A DNA stretch of 41,540 bases, from assembly GCA_021809365.1 (NCBI GenBank), contig JAKBAC010000008.1, forward strand, positions 1 to 41,540, given 5' to 3'. The DNA is from Planctomycetota bacterium (GTDB lineage Bacteria > Planctomycetota > Phycisphaerae > WQYP01). The position numbers and the translations under genes are program-made. This document shows positions 1 through 7,666 of the stretch, in pieces. Every line of letters starts with the position of its first letter. Position 1 is the stretch's first letter. The notes under the pieces were generated by a model. That model made no database searches. It saw only the letters and a list, made by a program, of their open reading frames with translations, and was not told the DNA's origin.

Positions 1-91
1 CCTCCGCTACCGTCCCGATTGCTACCGGCTGGAACGATTACTTTGCCGGGCGGGTATTTCCCCGCTGAAAACTAACGCCTTGTCACGGCGC

Positions 92-300
92 ACCGTCGTC
101 GTGGTCGTCACATCTTTGCGTTCTTTCGCCACTTTGCGGTTAATCCCGTCGTCGTCGCCGCAGCGACATGTGTCAAGTTGTTCGTTGCTCGTTGTTCGTT
201 GAAATTGGCCTCCGCTACCTCGTGGTAAATACCGTCGTCGCCGCTGTCAAGTTGTTCGTTGCTCGTTACTCGTTGTTCGTTGAAACTGGCCGCCGCGTTG
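92..300 (-). repeat. Modular interspersed repeat region, left copy
   Basis: This non-coding stretch is built from short modules rich in GTCGTCG, TTTGCG and TTCGTTG words. Its reverse complement matches modules near the right end of the window. The module at 113-139, read on the minus strand, differs at one position out of 27 from 40954-40980. The words at 175-206 and 249-287 share a 17-base core with the right-hand copies. Bases 1-91 and 301-413 hold no gene that I can support. The repeat is written as minus because the right-end copies run in the opposite sense. Confidence 0.8.
171..291 (+). repeat. Two direct copies of a TGTCAAGTTGTTCGTTG unit
   Basis: Copy one lies at 171-210 and copy two at 245-291. 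Both begin TGTCAAGTTGTTCGTTGCTC and end in TTGAAA or TTGAAAC followed by TGGCC. Copy two carries an extra 7-base step of the internal CTCGTT/TTCGTT ladder. The 34 bases between them contain CCGTCGTCG, also a theme of the right-hand repeat. The pattern suggests slippage within a reiterated 7-base word. Confidence 0.8.
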
Positions 301-413
301 CAGAATCGGTCACAGGCCCATTCGGGCTTTCAGCCAAGTCGGCTCCTTGCCTTTTGTCTGATGGTAAGGAATAACATAAGGTAATGCAAAATTTATTAGT
401 AAGGATTGTTGTG

Positions 414-665
414 ATGTTTCATTCCACCGCCACCAGCAAGGGCCAGACCACGATTCCCGGACGAATTCGCAAAGCGCTGAACATGCGATCGGGGGCTCGG
501 CTGGAATATTCCCTGCATCAGGATCATGTTCTCATGCGCGTGCATCCGGGGTTGCAGTCCCTGGCGGGATCATTGGCCAGTGACAAGGGGGCGGACATGT
601 CATCTGCGAAAATCCGGAGGTCTGCCGCAAGGAATGCGGTACGCGATATTCTTCAGTTGCTGTAA
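414..665 (+). CDS. AbrB/MazE-type (PrlF-like) swapped-hairpin protein
   Basis: A small DNA-binding protein of the AbrB/SpoVT fold, 83 residues from the chosen start. The N-terminal half carries the family signature TSKGQTTIP followed by a short helix and a G-A-R-L-E-Y strand; such domains dimerise and bind their own operator, usually as the antitoxin of a toxin pair. I chose ATG 414 rather than ATG 384 because AAGGA at 401-405 sits 8 bases before it and the family signature starts a few residues later. Fifty-two bases downstream lies BrnT rather than a PIN or YhaV toxin, so the true partner is uncertain: it may be an orphan antitoxin or a local regulator. The fold assignment is firm and the role is inferred. 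Confidence 0.75.
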   Translation: MFHSTATSKGQTTIPGRIRKALNMRSGARLEYSLHQDHVLMRVHPGLQSLAGSLASDKGADMSSAKIRRSAARNAVRDILQLL

Positions 666-717
666 CACTACGTTGTATGTACAATACACTGATGAATGCA
701 AAGATGGAAAATCTCCC

Positions 718-1050
718 GTGCTGCATGATAGGTTTGAATGGGATCGCAACAAGGCCGCCGCGAATCTCGCTAAGCACGGCGTTTCATTCGACGATGCGGC
801 TTGCGTTCTGGCGGATAAGTCCGCAGGCTTTTACCATTGCGAAAAGTACGATGCGGATCATAGCCGGAAGGAAGATCGGTTCCTTACGGTGGCGTCACAT
901 CCGGAGGACCGGTCCATCGTTTTGGTGGTGAGCTGGACCGAGCGAAACCGGGGAACCGCATTGGTTACACGAATTGTTTCCGCGCGACACGCCACCTGCG
1001 GTGAAAGGAAAATATATGCGGAATGCGTCAACGGCAAAATTGGTTTATAA
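718..1050 (+). CDS. brnT: BrnT-family toxin (DUF497)
   Basis: Toxin of a BrnT/BrnA type II module; BrnT proteins are small ribonucleases with a RelE-like fold. The diagnostic opening FEWDRNKAAANLAKHGVSF is present, followed by the E-D-R-F strand and the C-terminal ISARxAT-like element (VSARHATCGERKIYAE). I place the start at GTG 718 because this leaves 110 residues, close to the usual BrnT length, and TGGA at 705-708 could serve as a weak ribosome site. The frame is open further upstream, and TTG 673 or ATG 634 are alternatives. Its last 35 bases overlap brnA, the toxin-first order normal for this family. No disrupting change is visible, so it is probably functional. Confidence 0.82.
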   Translation: MLHDRFEWDRNKAAANLAKHGVSFDDAACVLADKSAGFYHCEKYDADHSRKEDRFLTVASHPEDRSIVLVVSWTERNRGTALVTRIVSARHATCGERKIYAECVNGKIGL

Positions 1051-1363
1051 ATCGGCAAGAACGATTCGCAAAGATTCGAACTTGGCACGTTTGAGGCGAA
1101 GTGCTCAAAGGCCGGTGGATTTGTCCGATATCCCGGAGGTCACAATCTGCGGCTTGGGTAAATCGCACCGCCTTGCCAAGAAATCTGTGACGATTCGGCT
1201 GGATGCCGACATCCTCGCCTATTTCAAAAGTACCGGTCCCGGCTACCAGACAAAGATCAATCGGATTCTCAGATCAGCCGTTAGCACCGGCAACGACATT
1301 CGCGGAGAATTGCGCGCGGCTGCGGCCAATTTGGAAATGATAGCCGCCAGGAGCAACCATTGA
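1016..1363 (+). CDS. brnA: BrnA-family antitoxin
   Basis: Antitoxin partner of BrnT, 115 residues. The N-terminal half is basic and loosely structured; the C-terminal half carries the ribbon-helix-helix-like signature VTIRLDADILAYFKSTGPGY and Q-T-K-I-N-R-I-L-R, which in BrnA forms the DNA-binding dimer that represses the operon. I chose ATG 1016 because AAAGGA at 1004-1009 lies 6 bases upstream. It starts inside brnT with a 35-base overlap, so the two are co-translated. It ends with a short alanine-rich tail. Confidence 0.85.
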   Translation: MRNASTAKLVYKSARTIRKDSNLARLRRSAQRPVDLSDIPEVTICGLGKSHRLAKKSVTIRLDADILAYFKSTGPGYQTKINRILRSAVSTGNDIRGELRAAAANLEMIAARSNH

Positions 1364-1639
1364 AGTACCACCGTCAGTTGCGAAATTCCGTCCTCCCGTT
1401 GGTCCTGATGTTTCTTTGCCGTCCTTAACGCGCGGAAAACGCAACCGCCGAGCCGTAAGAGATCCGAATGCTTCGCAACAACCTGTCCTTCACCCGTAGC
1501 CGCGAAAATAGCGCCGCCGCCATTTACAGCAAAAACGAAATTATCCCACCGCGAACCCTTTGGCGACATACGCCTTAAAAAAGGGGCTTTTTTGATCTGC
1601 CGCAACATGCTATACTTGATGTCTCGAAGGAGCACCGCA
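1364..1639. other. Intergenic region between the two toxin-antitoxin modules
   Basis: This 276-base spacer has no gene that I can support. It contains an A6-GGGGC-T6 element at 1577-1593, which could form a weak A/U stem, and the promoter-like hexamer described separately just before hicB. Nothing else stands out. Confidence 0.5.
1611..1616 (+). promoter_or_regulatory. Candidate -10 element of hicBA
   Basis: TATACT lies 23 bases before the hicB start codon, and a start site near 1623 would leave a short leader carrying the GAAGGAG ribosome site at 1626-1632. The upstream T-run at 1588-1593 is a poor -35 match, so this is a suggestion only. Confidence 0.35.
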
Positions 1640-1855
1640 ATGCGTTACACTGTGATTCTGGAACAGGAGCCTGACGGCGGCTATGTCGCCAGTGCGCCGG
1701 CGTTACCCGGTTGTGTCAGTCAAGGCGACAACCGCGCCGAGGCCCTGCGCAATATCCGCGAAGCCGTTGAACTTTATGTGGAGGATTGTCGCGAAGCCGG
1801 CGATCCGGTGCCCGTCGAGAGCGGCAAGGAATTTATTGAAGTAGACGCTGCGTAA
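1640..1855 (+). CDS. hicB: HicB-family antitoxin
   Basis: Antitoxin of a HicA/HicB module, 71 residues. It has the degenerate RNase-H-like HicB fold, seen in MRYTVILEQEPDGGYVASAP, then L-P-G-C-V-S-Q-G and the helix E-A-L-R-N-I-R-E-A. There is no C-terminal helix-turn-helix or ribbon-helix-helix extension, so this is the short form. The start at ATG 1640 is supported by GAAGGAG at 1626-1632, 7 bases upstream; the upstream in-frame ATG at 1592 lacks such a site. HicA follows after 18 bases. HicB normally binds and inhibits HicA. Confidence 0.88.
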   Translation: MRYTVILEQEPDGGYVASAPALPGCVSQGDNRAEALRNIREAVELYVEDCREAGDPVPVESGKEFIEVDAA

Positions 1856-1873
1856 GTAAAAGGGAAATCCTGC

Positions 1874-2104
1874 GTGGCCAAACTCCCCACCGATCTTTCG
1901 GGTCGTGATGTTCGCGCCGCGCTTGAGCGCGCCAGCTTCGAGTTCCGCCGCCAGACCGGCAGCCACATGATCCTACGCCGTAATGAGCCTTATGCCCGTG
2001 CCGTCATTCCAGACCACAAGCAGGTCCGTACGGGCACCCTCCGCCGCATCATCACCGACGCTGGACTTTCCGTTGAACAGTTCATGGATTTACTTGGACG
2101 ATGA
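1874..2104 (+). CDS. hicA: HicA-family mRNA interferase toxin
   Basis: Toxin of the HicBA module, 76 residues, with a double-stranded-RNA-binding-like fold. The active-site histidine lies in the motif QTGSHMILRR, and the C-terminal portion has the usual G-T-L-R-R-I-I-T-D-A-G-L element. The start codon is GTG at 1874, with AGGGAAA at 1861-1867 as ribosome site. The order is antitoxin first and toxin second. The catalytic histidine is intact, so an active toxin is expected. Confidence 0.9.
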   Translation: MAKLPTDLSGRDVRAALERASFEFRRQTGSHMILRRNEPYARAVIPDHKQVRTGTLRRIITDAGLSVEQFMDLLGR

Positions 2105-2142
2105 TACATTCACGCTTCCACTGGCCTTTCACATGCCGGGCG

Positions 2143-2166
2143 TTTACCATGGATTAATATGGTAAA
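2143..2166. promoter_or_regulatory. 8-8-8 palindrome upstream of the peroxiredoxin gene
   Basis: TTTACCAT (2143-2150) and ATGGTAAA (2159-2166) are perfect inverted arms around an 8-base A/T-rich centre. It ends 29 bases before the peroxiredoxin start codon and is followed by AAATTG rather than a T-run, so an operator is more likely than a terminator. The binding protein is unknown. Confidence 0.4.
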
Positions 2167-2195
2167 AATTGTCATGACTCAATGGAGATGAAAAG

Positions 2196-2663
2196 ATGAC
2201 GCTTCAGGAACATCGTGCGGCTCCGGCTTTTTCCCTGCCAGGCTCCACAGGCAACGCGATTAGCCTCGCGGATTTCAAAGGCAAAAAAGTGGTGCTTTAT
2301 TTTTACCCCAAGGATGATACGCCCGGCTGCACCAAAGAGGCCTGCAGCTTCCGTGATGGCATAAAAGATTTGGAAAAGGCCGGCGCGGCGATACTGGCAG
2401 TGAGTCCCGATGATGTCACCAGTCACCGCAAGTTTCGCGACAAGTTCAGCCTGCCGTTTCCATTATTGGCCGATACCGATCATGCGGTGGCGGAAATGTA
2501 TGGTGTATGGAAAGAGAAATCCATGTACGGCAAAACATACATGGGAATCGAGCGCACCACGTTTATTATCGATGGCCGGGGAAATATCGCTAAAATATTT
2601 TCCCGAGTCAAGGTGGAGAATCACCTGGCGGAAGTGCTCGCGGCCCTCAATGAGGTCGTGTAA
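2196..2663 (+). CDS. bcp: Thiol peroxidase of the Bcp/PrxQ type
   Basis: Peroxiredoxin that reduces hydrogen peroxide and organic hydroperoxides in the cytoplasm using thioredoxin. The 155 residues show a complete AhpC/TSA thioredoxin fold. The motif DDTPGCTKEACSFRD holds the peroxidatic Cys45 and the resolving Cys50, five residues apart as in atypical two-cysteine PrxQ enzymes. The C-terminal half has the conserved Y-G-V-W-K-E and ERTTFIID segments. A purine-rich TGGAGA at 2183-2188 supports ATG 2196. A transporter gene follows after 66 bases and may be co-transcribed. A perfect palindrome lies just upstream. Confidence 0.95.
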   Translation: MTLQEHRAAPAFSLPGSTGNAISLADFKGKKVVLYFYPKDDTPGCTKEACSFRDGIKDLEKAGAAILAVSPDDVTSHRKFRDKFSLPFPLLADTDHAVAEMYGVWKEKSMYGKTYMGIERTTFIIDGRGNIAKIFSRVKVENHLAEVLAALNEVV

Positions 2664-2729
2664 GCCAGCGCATTTTCTCCGGCCTCTGGACTTCGCATAC
2701 GTCTTCACCATAAGCGAAAGGGATGGTTG

Positions 2730-4001
2730 ATGTTGACTTGGACTGTCCCGCCGACTGCCGCAACTCTTCCGATTCACAACAAGCCCGTCATCCTGGCGAT
2801 TTTTGCTGTTACCTACCTCGGAATCGCGGCTGGACATGTGCCCGGATTAAAACTCAATCGGGTGGGCATTGTCCTGCTGGGCGGCATTGCGATGCTGATA
2901 TTTGGCGGCGTGGGCACCCAAGAGGCCGTCTCGTATATTAACTGGCCCACCATTTTTCTGCTCTTCGGATTTTTTGTGGTTTCGGCGCAGCTTCGCCTTT
3001 CGGGCTTTTATGATCTTGTGGCCAGAGGCATCTCCGCCCGATTGGGACATCCCGCCCGGTTTTTGCTCGTCTTAATGCTGGTTACCGCCGGGCTTTCAGC
3101 GTTTCTGAATCATGACATTGTCTGCTTTGTCGTAACCCCGATTGTCGCGGCGGCGCTGCTGCGCCAGCGGCTCAATCCCGTTCCATTTCTTATCGCACTG
3201 GCGGCGGCCAGCAATATTGGCGCGGCGGCCACGCTCATCGGTAATCCGCAGGATATGATGATCGGACAAGTTGCGCACCTGAAATTCGGGCCTTATATGC
3301 TCTGGTGTTTCGTTCCCGTTCTGTTTGCCATGACCGCCGGTTATGGAGTCATCTGGGGACTTTCGCGCAAAACCCTCCACTGCTCCCAGGCGTTACCGGA
3401 TAACGCTGTAGATCAGACCTATCCCTTCAATAGAACGCACACCATCAAGGGCCTTGTGATTCTGGCCGTGATGATGGGGCTGTTTTTTTCGCCGTTGCCC
3501 ATGGAAGTGATCGCGCTGGCCGCCGCGGGGATTCATCTGGCCAGCACTAAATTTCGCACCGAAGATCTGCTGGGCCTGGTGGACTGGCCGATCCTGGTTT
3601 TATTCATCGGGCTTTTTGTCGTTACCGGCGCTTTTCAATCCACCGGCTATGGAGATCGGGCGGTTCATGCTCTGGCCCACGGCGGGTTTCATCTCAATGC
3701 GCCGGCCACGCTGGCCTTGACCACGGCCGGAATGTCCAATCTGATTAACAATTCCGCGGCGGTCATGTTGCTGCTGAAAGTAATCAATCTGGCGCGGCCG
3801 GACGCGGGTTATATTCTGGCACTGGCCAATAGCTTCGGCGGCAGCCTGATTATCATCGGCAGTGTTTCCAATATCATCGTCGTTCAACAGGCCCGAGCCA
3901 TGGGAATTCACATTTCATTTCGGGATTTTGCCCGCCTGGGCATTCCGGTAACCCTGGCCGCGCTGGCAGGGTTGTTGGTCTGGATAGCCATTGTGGTTTA
4001 A
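2730..4001 (+). CDS. ArsB/NhaD-type (ion transporter superfamily) permease
   Basis: Inner-membrane permease of 423 residues with about eleven hydrophobic segments in two inverted halves. Each half has the re-entrant signature of the ion transporter superfamily: SAFLNHDIVCFVVTPI and SNIGAAATLIGNPQDMMIG in the first, MSNLINNSAAVMLL and the glycine-rich LANSFGGSLIIIG in the second. This pattern fits the YbiR/ArsB/citrate-transporter group. The substrate cannot be read from sequence; a carboxylate, an oxyanion or sodium/proton exchange are all possible. I chose ATG 2730 over the adjacent TTG 2727 because AAGGGA at 2718-2723 is 6 bases away. It is convergent with metH. Confidence 0.8.
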   Translation: MLTWTVPPTAATLPIHNKPVILAIFAVTYLGIAAGHVPGLKLNRVGIVLLGGIAMLIFGGVGTQEAVSYINWPTIFLLFGFFVVSAQLRLSGFYDLVARGISARLGHPARFLLVLMLVTAGLSAFLNHDIVCFVVTPIVAAALLRQRLNPVPFLIALAAASNIGAAATLIGNPQDMMIGQVAHLKFGPYMLWCFVPVLFAMTAGYGVIWGLSRKTLHCSQALPDNAVDQTYPFNRTHTIKGLVILAVMMGLFFSPLPMEVIALAAAGIHLASTKFRTEDLLGLVDWPILVLFIGLFVVTGAFQSTGYGDRAVHALAHGGFHLNAPATLALTTAGMSNLINNSAAVMLLLKVINLARPDAGYILALANSFGGSLIIIGSVSNIIVVQQARAMGIHISFRDFARLGIPVTLAALAGLLVWIAIVV

Positions 4002-4040
4002 GACTCAATCACTGTGTCTTCTGACGAAAGGGTAATAGAA

Positions 4041-7000
4041 TTAATCCACATTAAAGTAGCGGGCTTCGGGATGGTGAACGACCACGGCGGAAGTTGATTG
4101 TTCCGGTTGGATCATCCAACTTTCCGACAAGGTGCAGCCGATGCGCGAAGGTTCCAGCAGTGCAAAGAGTTTTTCCTCATCCTGCAAATCCGGGCAGGCT
4201 GGATAACCGAAGCTGTATCGGCAGCCCTGAAAATGGCAGGCGAATATATCGCGCATGGTGGGGCCGTCCTTATCGGCAATGCCTAATTCCTGGCGAATGC
4301 GTTTGTGCCACATTTCAGCCAAAGCCTCGGCCATCTGCACGCCAATGCCATGGATATAAAGATATTCCGTGAAATCGCCCTGTTCAAAAAGCCGCTTTTC
4401 ATAAGGTGCCACATCCGGTCCCGCGGTAACGCATTGCACGGCCAGAACATCCATGTCACCGGATTCAACCGGACGGAAAAAGTCCGAGAGACACCAGCGC
4501 TTGCGGGCGATTTGCCGTGGAAAATGAAAACGCAGACGCTCGGTTTTCTTATCCTCGGCATACACAATCAAATCATTTTTATCCGCCTGCACCCAGAAAT
4601 AGCCATAGACCACTTGCGGATGCAGCAAGTTGAGATCGCGGCATTTTTGTTTGATGCGCGTGTAAATGGGGCGAACGTGACTTTCCGTCCATTTACGAAA
4701 TTCGTCGCGCGGCATAACACCGCTCTTAAATTGCCATTGACCGCGAAACAGCGCCACTTCATCAATGTACGGAAATACGGCATCCACCGGAATATCTGTA
4801 ACCACGCGCGAACCGTAAAATGGCAACGCCGGCACGGGCACATCCCGCCGGATGCCGGATAGCGCATAATCCGCTGTGGTGATGGTGGATGTTTCCGCTG
4901 CGGGTATTTCCGGTGCCGCCGGCGCACCGGCTGGCCCGCCCCGGCCTCGCTGCTGCGCACGATCGGGTGATTCCCCGGTCTGCACCAGCATTTCCGTGAT
5001 TTTCCCGGTGGCGACATGATCCATTACCCGCAGGCCTTCAAAGGCATCTTTGCCGTAGAACAGCGGCCCAAGATAGATATTCCGCAGGTCTTTTTCCACG
5101 TATCCGCGCGTCAGCGCCGCGCCGCCAAGTATCACGGGAATATCGATTTGCAGCCGATTGAGTTCCTGCAGATCATCGCGCATCACCAGTGTGGATTTCA
5201 CCAGCAATCCCGACAAACCGATGATCTGGGCATTATGCTCTTTGGCGGCCTGAATGATGTTGGCGATCGGCTGTTTGATGCCCAGGTTATACACCGTGTA
5301 GCCATTATTGGAGAGAATAATATCCACCAGATTTTTGCCAATGTCATGCACATCGCCCTTGACCGTGGCCAGCACCATGCGACCGCGGCTTTGGCCTTCA
5401 CTTTTGGGCATAAAGGGTTGCAGGTACGCCACCGCGGCCTTCATCACTTCCGCACTTTGGAGCACAAAGGGCAACTGCATCTGACCGCTGCCGAATAAAT
5501 CTCCCACCACCTTCATCCCGGCCAACAGATGATCGTTGATGATGTCCAACGGCGCGTATTTGGTCATCGCCTCATCAAGATGTTCGGAGAGTTTCTGTTT
5601 GTCGCCATCGATAATATGGCGACGAAGTTTTTCCTCCAGCGGAAGTTGTTCGGTGGCCTGGGCCGCTTTGGCCGGGGCACCGAGATTGGTCAAGAGCTGC
5701 AGCGGCTTATACGTGTCATTCTGGCGGTCGTAGATCAGATCCAATGCCCATTGATAATGCTCCGGATCAATTTTGTTCTGCGGCAAAATTTTGCTCGCAT
5801 GCACAATTGCGCTGGTAAGCCCCGCTTTGACGCATTCACTGAAAAACGCGCTGTTAAGCACCAGACGGGCGTACGGTTTTAGACCAAATGAAACATTGGA
5901 CAGGCCCAGCGTGGTATGGCAATTCGGCAATTGCGCGCTGATGCGGCGGATGCCTTCTATAGTTTCCAGCGCCAGTCGCCTGACTTCCTCCTGACCGGTG
6001 ACAATCGGGAATATCAATGGATCAAAATATATATCGGTTTCCGCAATGCCATATTTATTTACCAGCAAATCATAGAGCCGCAGGGCAATTGCGATTTTCC
6101 GGTCGGCGGTTTTGGCCATCGCCTCTATTTTGTCTTCATCAATGGTGCCCGCGACAATCGCGGCCCCATAGCGCTTGAGCAGCCCGGCCATGCGGGCCAG
6201 TTTTTCCTCGCCATCTTCAAGATTAATGGAATTCACAATGCACTTGCCGGGCGCGGCTTGCAGGCCGGCTTCAATGACATCCAACTGGGTTGAATCAATC
6301 ATCAATGGTGCCGTCACTTCTTTCGCGAAGCGGCGCACAATATCGGTCATGTCCGGCACGCCGTCCCGGCCCACATAATCCACGCATACATCAACAACGT
6401 GCGAACCCTCCCTGGTTTGCTCACGCCCGATCGCCACCAGGGTGTCCCAGTCCCCGGCGAGCAGGCAATCACGGAATTTTTTTGAACCGTTCGTGTTGGT
6501 GCGTTCGCCCACGATCAGAATGGAATTGTCCTGCCGGGCATCCACCGAGTTGTATAAGGAGGAAATCGCCGCATGTGCCGCATCGACCTTTCTGCCAAAG
6601 GCGGGGCGCGATGCCGGCCGCACATTGGCTACGGCGGCAGCCACCGCGCGAATATGCTCCGGCGTGGTACCGCAGCATCCGCCGACAATGTTGACCCCGA
6701 AATCCCGCACAAATTCAACATGCGCTTTGGCCAATTCGGCGGCCCCAAGCGGAAAATGCGTCTGACCTTCATGCAGCACCGGTAACCCGGCGTTGGGTTG
6801 CACCGACAAATAGCGCGTACAGTCCCGACTCAAGGTTTCCACATGCGGACGCATCAATTCCGGGCCGGTGGCGCAGTTCATACCGATGACGTCCACGGGC
6901 AGCGCTTCAAGGGTGGTGATCACCGCGTTCATTTCCGTACCGAGCAACATGGTGCCCACCGTTTCCATGGTCACCTGAACCATGATCGGCACGCGGATGC

Positions 7001-7604
7001 CCAATTCCTTCATGGCATCGACCGCGGCAATCACCGCCACCTTGGCCTGCAGCAGATCAAAACACGTCTCGATGAGAATGGCATCGACGCCCCCTTCCAG
7101 CAGGCCGCGAACCTGTTCAAGGTATGAATCGTGCATGATCGCAAACGTGGTATTGCCCAGCGTGATGGCTTTGGTGCCCGGACCAACGGAACCGGCGACG
7201 AATCGCGGGCGATCCGGTGTCATGAATTTCCCGGCGGCTTGCCGGGCCAGTTGTGCGGCGCGGCGATTAATCTCCCGGCACTGATCCTGCAATCCAAATT
7301 CAGCAAGAACAATTTTGCTGGCACCGAACGTGTCGGTTTCAACCGTGTCCGATCCCGCGGAATAATACGATGTATGGATGGATTCGATCACATCCGGGCG
7401 GGACAGTACCAGCACTTCAGGACAATTTTCCAGATTATTAAAGTCAGCCAAGGTGAGATTGGCGGCGAATATCTGCGTACCCAGACCGCCGTCAAAAACC
7501 ATGACCCGATGTTTCAACACCTCAAGAAACGGGTGACTTTCCATCGGTCCGGCGGTGCCCTGCTGAAGCGCTGGGGTATCGTGGCTTTCTATTGTCTTAC
7601 TCAT
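4041..7604 (-). CDS. metH: Cobalamin-dependent methionine synthase
   Basis: Transfers the methyl group of 5-methyltetrahydrofolate to homocysteine through cob(I)alamin. The 1187 residues carry all modules in order. The homocysteine domain (about 20-330) has the zinc cysteines Cys244 in GMNCATGPE and Cys310/Cys311 in GGCCGTTPEH. The folate domain (about 360-640) has VGERTNTNGSKKF. The cobalamin cap and Rossmann domain (about 650-880) have the lower ligand His753 in DVHDIGKN. The C-terminal AdoMet activation domain carries SFGYPACPD and HHPEARYF. A glycine/proline/alanine-rich linker (about 880-910) joins the last two. Length is near the E. coli enzyme. The ribosome site before ATG 7604 is weak. 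The 62-base gap to the upstream gene leaves no room for a cobalamin riboswitch. The ArsR-methyltransferase and ahcY lie nearby. Confidence 0.97.
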   Translation of the reverse strand: MSKTIESHDTPALQQGTAGPMESHPFLEVLKHRVMVFDGGLGTQIFAANLTLADFNNLENCPEVLVLSRPDVIESIHTSYYSAGSDTVETDTFGASKIVLAEFGLQDQCREINRRAAQLARQAAGKFMTPDRPRFVAGSVGPGTKAITLGNTTFAIMHDSYLEQVRGLLEGGVDAILIETCFDLLQAKVAVIAAVDAMKELGIRVPIMVQVTMETVGTMLLGTEMNAVITTLEALPVDVIGMNCATGPELMRPHVETLSRDCTRYLSVQPNAGLPVLHEGQTHFPLGAAELAKAHVEFVRDFGVNIVGGCCGTTPEHIRAVAAAVANVRPASRPAFGRKVDAAHAAISSLYNSVDARQDNSILIVGERTNTNGSKKFRDCLLAGDWDTLVAIGREQTREGSHVVDVCVDYVGRDGVPDMTDIVRRFAKEVTAPLMIDSTQLDVIEAGLQAAPGKCIVNSINLEDGEEKLARMAGLLKRYGAAIVAGTIDEDKIEAMAKTADRKIAIALRLYDLLVNKYGIAETDIYFDPLIFPIVTGQEEVRRLALETIEGIRRISAQLPNCHTTLGLSNVSFGLKPYARLVLNSAFFSECVKAGLTSAIVHASKILPQNKIDPEHYQWALDLIYDRQNDTYKPLQLLTNLGAPAKAAQATEQLPLEEKLRRHIIDGDKQKLSEHLDEAMTKYAPLDIINDHLLAGMKVVGDLFGSGQMQLPFVLQSAEVMKAAVAYLQPFMPKSEGQSRGRMVLATVKGDVHDIGKNLVDIILSNNGYTVYNLGIKQPIANIIQAAKEHNAQIIGLSGLLVKSTLVMRDDLQELNRLQIDIPVILGGAALTRGYVEKDLRNIYLGPLFYGKDAFEGLRVMDHVATGKITEMLVQTGESPDRAQQRGRGGPAGAPAAPEIPAAETSTITTADYALSGIRRDVPVPALPFYGSRVVTDIPVDAVFPYIDEVALFRGQWQFKSGVMPRDEFRKWTESHVRPIYTRIKQKCRDLNLLHPQVVYGYFWVQADKNDLIVYAEDKKTERLRFHFPRQIARKRWCLSDFFRPVESGDMDVLAVQCVTAGPDVAPYEKRLFEQGDFTEYLYIHGIGVQMAEALAEMWHKRIRQELGIADKDGPTMRDIFACHFQGCRYSFGYPACPDLQDEEKLFALLEPSRIGCTLSESWMIQPEQSTSAVVVHHPEARYFNVD

Positions 7605-7628
7605 TTTGCATTACTCATGGGTCGCCTT

Positions 7629-7647
7629 GGCGCGTTGCGGACGCGCC
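7629..7647 (-). terminator. GC hairpin between the pseudouridine synthase gene and metH
   Basis: GGCGCG (7629-7634) and CGCGCC (7642-7647) form a perfect 6-base-pair stem with a 7-base loop, 20 bases past the stop codon of the minus-strand gene. No T-run follows, so it may only weaken read-through into metH or stabilise the upstream transcript. Confidence 0.3.
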
Positions 7648-7666
7648 GGCATATTCCTACGGCACA

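Noticed and set aside
168..374. 68-codon frame at the left end
   Set aside because: Its first half is a translation of the TTCGTTG repeat copies, and it lacks a ribosome site and any family resemblance.
1243..1635. Minus-strand frame over the brnA/hicB gap
   Set aside because: It overlaps the end of brnA on the opposite strand and shows no recognisable domain; brnA and hicB have clear signatures.
7605..7666. Cobalamin riboswitch upstream of metH
   Set aside because: The gap is only 62 bases and has no B12-box-like sequence; such riboswitches need about 200 bases.
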